64,000 nt of DNA from positions 96,424,752 through 96,488,751 of the forward strand of contig OY755044.1 in NCBI GenBank assembly GCA_963576565.1, written 5' to 3'. Below the pieces are notes generated by a model. The model had not been told where the DNA came from, made no database searches, and saw nothing but the letters and a program-made list of their open reading frames with translations. Both the position numbers and the translations under genes were made by a program. Position 1 is the stretch's first letter. Each line of letters begins with the position of its first letter. Of the stretch, positions 55,607 through 64,000 are shown piece by piece. This DNA is from Aspidapion aeneum. Lineage: Eukaryota; Arthropoda; Insecta; Coleoptera; Brentidae.

Positions 55607-55755
55607 CAGGCGGCGCGTGCCCTTAAATAGTGGGGGACCCATATAACTTCTGAACTAAAGAAAATTTTACAAACATATTATGGGTTTTGAAAAAATATGG
55701 GGTTTGAAAAAAGTGGTTCGGTTCGGTTCCTAACCCCCCCGACGCGCCGCCGCTG
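55607..55755. mobile_element. hAT-type MITE, 149 bp
   Basis: Starts CAGGCGGCGCGTGCCC and ends GACGCGCCGCCGCTG. It matches the outer layer of 13415-15203. TCTAGCTA precedes it, and TTCTTAGCCTA follows, consistent with a duplicated TCTAGCTA that has lost three bases on the right side. Confidence 0.8.
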
Positions 55756-55946
55756 TTCTTAGCCTATTAGTACACACTCCAAGTAAAATCCATACTATAG
55801 CAGTTTTTTGTAAATAACTCAGAAACGGAAGCTCCTACAAGTAGAAGAATCTGCTTCGTTAAAAAATTCAGCATCTCTTTAATTTTTAAAGTGTCAAAAA
55901 ACTGTCATTAGAATTAATGGATTTTGACCAGCTTTTTAAAGTATTG

Positions 55947-57335
55947 TACAGAGTGGTCCAAATTGGACACTTTTGATGGGAAACGCCCATTTCTAGATGA
56001 GCTAGAAAAAACTATTTAACATATTACGGGCTCAATTTTCGTAAAAAAATTATTGCCGAAAATCGCACATCGATACGTTGAACCACTTAGAATATGTAGG
56101 GTGGTTTTCAATTTGGTGCATTTTCGACCCACCCTCGTAATTTGTTTATTTATCAATATTTTTTATTTCTGTAAAGACTTTCTTAAAGCACATTTTTAAG
56201 AGGAATTCAGTAGTGTATTTACTTTTTTACAAAAAATTATGGTTTTGAAGTTATGATATAAACTTGTATTTGTTTTATGGACCACCCTCCGTATTTTTAC
56301 ATATTCTGTTTCGTTCTCTAGGTATTTTGTTTTTCGTTCAAGCATGGAACAGACTGTAAAGAACTGGAAAAAAGAATAATAAAAGCAAAAAAGGTTATTG
56401 GATGTCTTAACAGTATTTTATGGAGCAGAGATATAAAAAAGAATGTAAAATTTAACATATATGAAACAATGGTGAAAAGCAAGCTGTTGTATGGAATAGA
56501 GACTTGTCGCGTAACAGAAAAATACAAAACAAAAATGGAAAGTGTCGAAATGGATGCAATAAGAAGATCAATGAGAATATCTAGAACAGATCACATAAGA
56601 AATGAGATCATAAAAAAAAGAATGGGAATCGAAGGAAGCATAACGGATGACATCACTAAAAGACAACTGATATGGTACGGCCATGTACAACGGATGAACG
56701 ACGAAAGATTACCAAAGCAGGTCCTAGAATGGCAACCAATAGGGCGCAGAAAAAGAGGGCGTCCTAAACTAGAATGGCAAGAGTCAATCCAAAGATCAAT
56801 GAGTCAAAAAAATCTGACAGAAGATGATTGTCAGGATCGAAGGAGGTGGAGAATAGGCGTCGGACAACGTAGAAAAACGTTCTCAACCGACTAAATAAAA
56901 AAATGGCACACTTGATAAAAATTCATCAAAAATAATTTAAAAACAACAATAAAATCAAAATTTGAAAACAAAGGTATCAAGTCTTATATATATTTAGAAA
57001 GAGAATTTAATTTCGAAATAGAATATGTAAAAATACGGGGGGGTGGTCTGTAAAAAAAAATACAAGTTTATATCATAACTTCAAAACCATAATTTTTTGT
57101 AAAATTCCTCTTAAAATAAATAAAAAATTTTTAAAATTCCTCTTAAAAAAGTGCTTCAAGAATATTTTTACAGAAATAATAATTATTCATTAATAAACAA
57201 ATTACGGGGGTGGATCACCCTATATCTTCTATATTTTTTTACAAAAATCAAGCCCGTAATATGTTGGTTAGTATTTCTCTAGCTCCTCTAGAAATGGGCG
57301 TTTCCTATCAAAAGTGTCCAATTTGGACCACTCTA
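55947..57335. mobile_element. Long-TIR element (GAGTGGTCC ends) carrying a LINE insert
   Basis: AGAGTGGTCCAAATTGGACA and TGTCCAATTTGGACCACTCT are exact inverse ends. The arms extend about 330-370 bp, sharing GGAAACGCCCATTTC, ATATTACGGGCT, CCATAATTTTTTGT and TATTTTTACATATTC phrases. TA lies next to the left end. The LINE fragment 56339-56895 sits between the arms. No transposase is seen. Confidence 0.7.
56339..56895 (+). pseudogene. LINE RT C-terminal region, nested
   Basis: Reads TDCKELEKRIIKAKKVIGCL, then an open frame from 56469: MVKSKLLYGIETCRVTEKYK, MDAIRRSMRISRTDHIRNEI, LIWYGHVQRMNDERLPKQVL, RRKRGRPKLEWQESIQRSM and ending RRKTFSTD. This is the LYG(S/I)E and WxGHVxR C-terminal domain of an endonuclease-RT LINE, uninterrupted over 141 codons. 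It is the best-preserved version of the tail seen at 7690-8060. All catalytic domains are missing. Confidence 0.85.
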
Positions 57336-57549
57336 CACTATTTTATATGAACATTTTATGAAAATCGGTTTAGCGTTTTAGGAGCTATCGTGAATCGGAT
57401 AGATATGCACACACGGACAGACGTCACGACGATATTGCTAAAATAGCTCAAAATACACCCAAAGAACACATTCTTGGCGTTATCTTACAATTTTTTTTTC
57501 GAAAACAATCCTTTTCTAGTTATTGCTGGGCGGGCTAGACAGGTAAAAA

Positions 57550-57970
57550 ATAGTAAAAATTTTTAGTTTTTTAATAGTTTAGTGAAACTGCTTACAGAAT
57601 TCTTTAGACATGAAACAAGTGTTTACAAAGTTATTTTTGTTTTCTTAGTAATAATTTAAGATATTGTTGTTGTTAAAAAAATTGAGAAATTTTCCAAATC
57701 CTAAAAAGAAAGTTTTGGAAAAGGTGCAAAATAAAATATTGGCTTGTTTATTTATGTAAATACATAATTTAATTTCGCATTACAGATAAATAGTTCTACA
57801 TTACAAAACTTTGTATAAAATAATCAGTTAATAACAACGCATATTTGTGTTAATTATGTTTAAAAAAACAATAACCACAAATTAAACAAAATTGACAAAA
57901 GAAAGAATATCATTATTATGATGCAATTATAAGACGGGTTTCATCCGTATTCCTGTGATAACTAATAAAC
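57550..57970. other. AT-rich spacer without recognised features
   Basis: No recurrent module and no frame of note. Confidence 0.4.
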
Positions 57971-57980
57971 CAATGCCAAG

Positions 57981-59321
57981 CAGGGGCGGCTGGTGACGTT
58001 ATAAATTGGGGGGGCAGAAATTTAAATTGCATGAAAACAAAAAAAACCTACCGAAACAATTTTATTTTAGTATTTTCCAAACAAGCAGCTACTTGGTGTA
58101 GTTTTTTAGTTTATTTGTTTATAGATAAAGTCCATTCGCCTTTCTTTTTTTATGGCCCCGTAGAGCAAACTCCAAAATCCCACAGAATTTTAAACAGTGT
58201 ATGAACCTACTACGTATGTGTCCAATTTTTGTCACATTTTCATTATGCTCGGTAATGTTTTGCCTATAGGCACTATTCAATTGGTACCTAATATCAGTCT
58301 TGTCTAGCATAGAAAATTCTATGTGGTTATTTAAATGAATACCACTTACTTTGTGTCTTTTTAACTTTTCACTAAAGTGCTTGATATCACACATTCCCTT
58401 TGCACGCAGGATCACTTCATGGATTGTTCATAACAAGACAAATAAAGCAAAAAAAAGCATTTCTTTTTTCACAACCGCACAACCAGTTTTCAGCATCGTA
58501 TAATTTTTTATTAAATTTTCTATTATAAGTTTTTATGGAAGACCCCTCGGCATTACTTACACTAAAATTTTGGTCTGGTCTATGTGACTCTAAAGATTTT
58601 ATTTGTAGTCGAAGTTCATATGTTAACGTATTTAAATTTGCAAAGTTAATTATGTAATCGGCGGTATTTATTTCCATTTTATAAACAAACGATAACGAAA
58701 ACAAACAATGGACACGCGACCGACAAGGCTTTTAACAAGCTCATACGTCTTCACTAAAGATAGAACCGTCAACACGTAGGAAGGACAACAAACGTTTTCG
58801 CAAGATGAATATGGCCGACGTGAACTAAAACATTCCTCCCGCCCCCATGCGAGGACAGCCACCCTACTTCAATGAATAGAGGCCAAAATAGGGGGGTTAC
58901 CCTACAAAAGGTCCGGTAGTTCTGAATTTTGGATATGTTGTTAAGTTCAGGAGGGTAGTTAAAAATCTGAATTTTCATCACCCCCACCCCTGTGCTCCCT
59001 CCGCCATCTTAAAAAAAAATCAAAGATTGGCACTTTTTTTAGTTTTTTGCCTTTAATTTCGTTCCAGTGCACTAAATCGCAAAAAGAGTTATATGAAATT
59101 TTTTAGAGGATATAATTATCTACAATTGGGTGGTACTATGGTTGTTCTGCGCGCAGTAGCAACGGAGCTAGGTAATTTCCAAAAATGACTAAAATCACGT
59201 GCTTGGGCAAATTTTCAGATTTTTTTTTTACCTTTTTTAAATAAATCAATTAAAACCACTGTTTGTTGTCTAGTTTTGGGAGGGCACTGCCCCTTTGCCC
59301 TCCCTGTAGCAGCCGCCACTG
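57981..59321 (-). mobile_element. hAT element, 1,341 bp, TSD ATGCCAAG
   Basis: Starts CAGGGGCGGCTGGTGACG and ends CTGTAGCAGCCGCCACTG. Exact ATGCCAAG flanks it (57973-57980 and 59322-59329). It is the reference copy for the shorter relatives at 9470-10113, 15765-16349, 18543-19345 and 36977-37080. Only the N-terminal transposase region survives. Confidence 0.93.
58417..58704 (-). pseudogene. hAT transposase N-terminus with TTF-type zinc finger start
   Basis: Reads MEINTADYIINFANLNTLTY, ELRLQIKSLESHRPDQNFSV, IKTYNRKFNKKLYDAENWLC and GCEKRNAFFCFICLVMNNP. The WLCGCEKRNAFFCFICLV segment is the TTF-type/ZMYM zinc finger of hAT transposases related to ZMYM1 and 52-kDa-repressor-like proteins. It ends shortly after the finger, so the catalytic domain is deleted. 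The first 11 residues (MFSLSFVYK...) may lie upstream of the true start. Confidence 0.8.
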
Positions 59322-59529
59322 ATGCCAAGTAATATGTAACTTAATATCAACAATGTATGTTATCTTTTGTTTTTACAAATAGTTATGGATGATAAACAAT
59401 ACAAAATATTGACCAAGGTTCTAAAATAATTAAGTAAAATGGCACTACATATTCATCTTTGATTAGCATTTTAAATAGGATATCTCAGTGCCGTGCATAA
59501 AATGTAGTCGGAAAGGCGTTGCCTATCCT

Positions 59530-59701
59530 CATGGGCGGATCCAGGGGGCCCGGGCCCCCCCCAAGCCTTAGATTATTTAACATATTTTCTACATATTTCA
59601 TGATAAAACACAAAAAATAGCTTAAAATTTGACATCATAAGGCTTCGGGCCCCCCCAAGAGGCCTCGCCCCCCCCAAGAGACATTCCTGGGTGCGCCACT
59701 G
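59530..59701. mobile_element. hAT-type MITE, 172 bp, TSD CCTATCCT
   Basis: Starts CATGGGCGGATCCAGGGG and ends TTCCTGGGTGCGCCACTG. Exact CCTATCCT flanks it (59522-59529 and 59702-59709). It has several CCCCCCC runs. Non-coding. Confidence 0.92.
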
Positions 59702-59836
59702 CCTATCCTAGATAAAATTCAAAACACTTTTTTTTTCATATCATCATATTTTAAATAAGTTACCTCATAACATATTCAACAAAAATATTCATTAACAACG
59801 AGTAAAATTAAAAAAGAAGAATTATAAAAAAGTTTC

Positions 59837-59907
59837 TCTTCGGTCGGGACTCGAACCCTGGATCTCTTGCTCTGTACGCAAACGCTCTTTCATTAAGGTA
59901 ACAAAAA
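59837..59907 (-). ncRNA. tRNA-like cloverleaf, copy 3
   Basis: The minus strand carries GAAAGAGCGTTTGCGTACAG, AGCAAGAGATCCAGGGTTCG and AGTCCCGACCGAAGA. The T stem has one mismatch (CAGGG/CCCGA) and the acceptor stem is decayed. The upstream ACACACATGCATAGATAGAA and TACCCTGAGAATTTCTCGTT are conserved with copies 1 and 2, showing all three belong to one larger repeat. Confidence 0.55.
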
Positions 59908-60019
59908 CCATCCAAATTTTCGGAAAACTTCTATCTATGCATGTGTGTGGTGTCGTAATACAAGAACGAGAAATTCTCAGGGTATTAAGTCGACCAAGCC
60001 ATTCAACCGATTTCTATAA

Positions 60020-60735
60020 TTCTTCTTTCCTACTGTCAATTCTTAATAACCGGAGATTATGCAGAAACGTCATTTATCAAAACACGACAAGAGCCAAATC
60101 GAAGTTTCGAATAAAGTCTTTTATCAAAACCGGACAAAATCATAAAAAGCGGCCGAGCCTAGTATGAGCAACTCTCTCCTTTCTTTTCATGTAGGTATAC
60201 TGGTTCCGTCTCTCTTCTCATACAAATCGGTATCATGGAAGTTTGTCAGCAAATTTAAATCGAGAGCAAATAATATTGTTGTTTTTGAACCCAAAAATAC
60301 ATAAAATTAATTAGCTTCAGTGTCCTTCTTTTGAGAAGTCGAAATCGGTTTTAACCGAACAGAACCGAACCGAACCTCTTCACCAATAATTAATGGCAAA
60401 TGTTGTTTTATTTCTCTCTAACCTAGGGTCAAACACCTGATCTTTTTTAAGAATGGGCCTTGCTTAATGAAAATGCCGTATGTGCTATAGCAATCGCTTT
60501 GTAGATACAGCGTTTTCCATAGGCATGGCAGTAAAGAAATTGCAGTGCAAGACGCTTCAATTGCATAGCAATATCAGCTAGGCCCGACCCCTTTTTATGA
60601 TTTTTGTCCTTTTTGATTTTGTCCGATTTTGATAAAAGACGATATATATAACTTCGATTTTCCTCTTGTTTTGTTTTGAAGAATGACGTTTTTGAGAATG
60701 TCCGGTTATAAATATTTCCGTTTTTAACATATACC
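60020..60735. repeat. Fold-back repeat with arms of about 140 bp
   Basis: 60032-60165 and about 60580-60730 are inverse: AAAACGTCATTYWTCAAAAC, CTTTTATCAAAAYCGGACAA and ATCATAAAAAG occur in both arms. The 400-bp spacer has no recognised coding content. No target duplication is evident. Confidence 0.55.
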
Positions 60736-60758
60736 AGTTTCCTTTATGAGCTTAAACT

Positions 60759-61486
60759 ATTAGCTCACACTACTACTATAGTAGTGTGAGCTATGGTGAT
60801 CCTAATTTTTTCGAGAAAAAAAAAGTTGCTCCGATTTCAAAAATTTTTATATATCTTTGCGTTTCAGATGATTTTGAAACTTTTTTGTCTCGCCGTCTGT
60901 CTGTCTGTCTGTCTGGCTGTATGTCTGTCTGTCTGTAACGACCAACCCGCATAACTCAAAAACCGCTTGTCCGATTAAAATGAAATTTGGTACCTACGCT
61001 ACGTGAGAGGCCGTGGTGGTCCCATTTAAAAATGAACGAAATCCACCGAACGCAAGCCAAATAAAAGAGTGGGGGTAGATTTCAAAAATGAGAGTTTATG
61101 TGAAAATATGGCGTGTGTGATATCAAACGAAAGGTAATTAAGTCTGGAGTTAAACAAAATGAATTTTAAGTTATTTAAAAAAAAGGGTGGGGGTAGATGT
61201 CAAAAATTAGAGTTTAAGTGAAAATATGGCGTGTGTGATATCAAACGAAAGGTAAATGAATCTGGAGTTAAACAAAATACATTATAGTTTTTAAAAAAGG
61301 GTGGGGGTGGATTTTAAAAATTAGACTTTAGGTAAAAACATGGCTTGTGTGGTATCAAACGAAAGTTAATTGAGTTTGGAGTTGAATAAAATATATTTCA
61401 GTTTTTAGTTATATTAGCTCACACGTACACTATAACTATAGTACCTAGTGTGAGCTTAGGTGCCCATAGATTGGCAGAGTATTTTT
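60759..61486 (+). mobile_element. HINE-like family A element, copy 9
   Basis: Complete plus-orientation copy: hairpin TAGCTCACACTACTACTATA, TCTG tract (60896-60937), ATAACTCAAAAACCGCTTG block, three minisatellite units, right hairpin and GATTGGCAGAGTATTTTTT. Confidence 0.88.
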
Positions 61487-61534
61487 TATTTATCCTTTAT
61501 CAGTTATAAATATGTGGAAAATATCTAGAATAAC

Positions 61535-62280
61535 CTTAGGCCCTGGCACCCGCCTCCCCCCCTGGGTGCGACCATGCCTTTATGATAACCTATGGGAGCC
61601 CGTATACACCACCGGTATTCTACATTAACCTTAACATTAGCTATGATACGCAGATCACGTTTTCTAATTCAGATTAAATTATAATGTTGACCATGAGACT
61701 AAGGACGATCTCCAAATTTTGCAAAAACACATAAAATAATATACAAAATTCATCAATTTTTCCATAGATTTATAATAGTAGGTATATATAGCCCGAAGGA
61801 GAATAGTGGATTTTTTATAATCACTAGGTTTATATACGCTTTTTTTGCGCTATAAACTTAATGTTCGTGATATACCCTAGTATAGTCGTTCCACTACTTT
61901 ATGACGAATAAAAACTGTTATAAAAGTGGCACGCGCAACCTAATCCATTTTGGTATTTTGGGAGTACGTGCAAAAATTGAAAATTTTCAAATTTTGGAAA
62001 ACATTTTAATATTTTAAACACCACTGCGTATTTTAATAGCTTTAAGTAAAAGTATCGAACGAACCTAATCTGGTGATACTAATCCCTTAAATAATGGGTT
62101 TCATACTTCAAAATAATGACCGCGTTTTTATATCGATAATACTTTATCATTTTTTTCAACTAATGCAATTATTGAATTAACAAAAAACGAAGATAGATAT
62201 TTTGTAATTAAACATTATGTAGCTTAAGAAATCTAAAATTAATTAAACTAGCATGAAATAACTAAAAAAATAACACAAAA
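61535..62280. other. Mostly unassigned AT-rich sequence
   Basis: Starts with the orphan right half of a CATGG-ended hAT MITE (about 61540-61577). Nothing else is recognisable. Confidence 0.35.
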
Positions 62281-62284
62281 TAAT

Positions 62285-62365
62285 TCAAACTAACCTAAAG
62301 GACTTGAACTAACCTGAACAGACTTAAACTAACCTGAACAGACTTAAACTAACCTAAACTAGCAA
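62285..62365. repeat. Short tandem repeat, unit about 22 bp
   Basis: AACTAACCTGAACAGACTTA is repeated about three times with a degenerate first unit. It contains CCTAA-like phrases, but it is not the arthropod telomere repeat TTAGG. Confidence 0.7.
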
Positions 62366-62384
62366 TTTAACCTATCAAATACGA

Positions 62385-62830
62385 ATTACAAATTGTTTTA
62401 ACAACGAAAATCCTAATATAACGAGCCAACGAATACAACATTCTACTATATATTCCGTTTATAGACTTTGAAAAAGCTTTTGATAGTATTGAGCACTGGG
62501 CAGTGAAAACATCTTTAATTAATAGCCGAATGGATAACAGATACACAGACTTAATATCCAATATATATAGCAAAGCATCAGTTAAAATCCACGAAGGAAC
62601 CAAGCCACCAAAAAGAGGTGTCAGACAGGGTGACACAATATCCCCTACAATATTTAACCAGGGCCAAAAAGATGTTTTTAAAAACTTACATAAAAAGAAA
62701 GGCATCAAAGTCAGCGGACAATACTTGAACCACCTAAGATATGCTGACAATATCGCGTTAACAACTGATAAGAAAGAAGAACTGATAAAAATGCTGGAAG
62801 AACTAGGTACAGCAGCTAAATATATAGGCT
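62385..62830 (+). pseudogene. LINE RT fragment with mutated YADD box, cut by a hAT
   Basis: Reads FIDFEKAFDSIEHWAVKTSL (motif A), SVKIHEGTKPPKRGVRQGDT, ISPTIFNQGQKDVFKNL (RQGDTISPTIF block) and LNHLRYADNIALTTDKKEEL, where YADD has become YADN. It is the same family as 52485-54395. The frame is open over the last 112 codons and stops only because the hAT begins at 62831. It is catalytically dead by the D-to-N change. Confidence 0.85.
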
Positions 62831-64000
62831 CATTGGCGTAGCTAGGGGGGGCCAGGGGGGGCCTGGCCCCCCCTGAAGTCCCTCAGGCCCCCCCTAAGAT
62901 ATTTTAGGCCTCCCCTACCGACTACTAATAAAAGAACATGACGCTGAAAATACATACTTTTCTATTATTATTCGGGAAATATTCAAATAAAATAGGTGCA
63001 TTAAAATTTAAAATCATTCAGATAATGTTTACATTTCAGGAAAAAGCCCTTGTCTTGCGGAATTAGGCTTTTTCTCTTTAAATTATCGGTAACTTTTCTG
63101 CACTTATGCAATTTCCCGAAAATATTTTTTAAATTTAAACATAATTATGCATATTGAATATTTCATACATATTGGCGACATCTTGTAAAATATTATAGAA
63201 GTGTAAGTTAAATTTCGCATTTAATAAAGACAGCGACCTTTGCCCCTCTGTTTCCGAAATCGGGTTGTAGATGTCGTAAGGTTATAAAAGACCTTTTTAA
63301 ACTGTTTTTCTAAAATAAATATAATTATCTTTTTAGTTTTTTTGAGGTTAGCGTTTAGTGTCTTATGAAAATTTTCCGATTTTGGTGACAATTTCATAAC
63401 CATTTTCATATTAAGTTTTCCCACGTTGTTAAATGGAATAAATTCGTCGAGCAATACCGGGAAATTTTTAATATTAATACTTCTACTCTAAGAGCAGAAA
63501 TGACCGTTTTAAAGAATTGTATTTTTCGGTTAAATCAAACTGTTGGTCATGATTCTATCAAACAACATATAGCAGAAAACACCTATCCAAACCTCTACCA
63601 ACTTTTTAAAGTTGCGAGTATTCTTCCAATTTCAAGTGCAACTTGCGAGAGGTCTTTCTCTGCCATGAGGAGAGTTTTTAATTGGCTTAGAACAACTATG
63701 ACTCAAGAGAGACACTCAGGTTTGTCATTGTTATTCATAGAAAAAGATGTTGAGGTCGACTTAGACAGTGTGGTAGACGCTTTCAGTCAGCGACGTAGAA
63801 AACTTTCTTTGTAGAATTGCTGAATCACATACTTCCTGTGTATACATATAAATAAGTTGGTAAATGTATTATTAAATTTGTTATATTAAAATATTAGAAC
63901 ATTTAATGCGCGTATTTTTTTTTATTCATTGCACACTTTGCACGACACTTTAAAACCTATGTTTGCTTTTTGTTCAAGATAGACCGGGGCCACGGCCCCC
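62831..64000 (+). mobile_element. hAT element, copy 3, cut by the window end
   Basis: Starts CATTGGCGTAGCTAGGGGG after TATAGGCT and matches 20322-21500 almost throughout. The window ends inside the right CCCCC tract, so the terminus and TSD cannot be checked. The conserved ends and few differences indicate recent activity of this family. Confidence 0.9.
63452..63814 (+). pseudogene. hAT transposase C-terminal fragment, copy 3
   Basis: Same dimerisation-domain frame as 20948-21310, with CERSFSAMRRVFNWLRTTM in place of the STMRRVFNRLR version. It keeps the intact ERSFS motif and stop. The catalytic part is deleted as in the other copies. Confidence 0.85.

Larger units (their letters stand above)
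55592..57546 (+). mobile_element. Family B element split by two nested elements
   Basis: The left end TTTCTAGCTA...GCCTATTAGTACACACTCC, ACTCAGAAACGGAAGCTCCT and AACTGTCATTAGAATTAATG align with 1275-1515. After the nested element it continues CACTATTTT, AATCGGTTTAGCGTTTTAGG, GACGATATTGCTAAAATAG and ends GGGCGGGCTAGACAGGT. Without inserts the length is close to the 484-bp copy at 1269. Confidence 0.65.

Noticed and set aside
62285..62365. Telomeric TTAGG/CCTAA tract
   Set aside because: The unit is about 22 bp (AACTAACCTGAACAGACTTA) and only contains CCTAA-like phrases. There is no run of pentamers.

Overview
The window looks like arthropod, most likely insect, nuclear DNA. It is AT-rich and saturated with eukaryotic transposable elements. 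There is no operon structure, no prokaryotic gene and no complete gene. The species cannot be named from the sequence alone.

The only host-gene piece I can support is one 249-nt exon on the minus strand (3967-4215). It has consensus splice sites, is open in phase 1-1, and encodes the start of the WD40 region of a TBL2-like protein. The rest reads as intronic or intergenic DNA filled by layered insertions.

Layout. 0-9 kb: tandem minisatellites, a CCTTCCTAGC-ended repeat, a Penelope-like (PLE) fragment, the exon, a DINE-1/HINE-like element (hairpin ends plus a TCTG microsatellite) and a LINE relic. 9-13 kb: a hAT relic, a CCAAT-rich islet, a PLE-type fold-back element with hammerhead-like cores, and a LINE RNase H/zinc-knuckle 3' end. 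13.4-15.2 kb: a three-layer nest (HINE in a long-TIR TA-flanked element in a hAT MITE). 16.8-18.4 kb: a LINE split by a tRNA-derived SINE and a HINE. 19.9-25 kb: a palindromic array, a LINE split by a HINE and a hAT, a hammerhead copy, and a second hAT. 25-29.3 kb: two head-to-head copies of an ACCCAACTGC-ended repeat with nested elements. 29.3-37 kb: degenerate tandem DNA, hAT and mariner-type MITEs, and a CR1-like LINE 3' end. 37.5-38.6 kb: a PLE with GIY-YIG coding remnants, inverted terminal arms and a 13-bp duplication. 39-49 kb: hAT elements, two opposed LINE tails, a Harbinger-like MITE, and inverted modules carrying tRNA-like cloverleaves. 49-64 kb: more HINEs, a hammerhead with intact core, hAT and pogo-like MITEs, related LINE relics, and a third transposase-bearing hAT cut by the window end.

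The most interesting signal is a pair of type-I hammerhead ribozyme motifs (50824-50871 and 23504-23551). They sit in a shared module of about 165 bp. The first has the complete core CUGAGGA...GAAA...UC, compensating stems I, II and III, and an internal loop in stem I. The second carries a change at the catalytic G8 position.

All coordinates, TSDs, TIRs and folds were read by eye. Family names rest on motifs and target-site signatures, not on searches.
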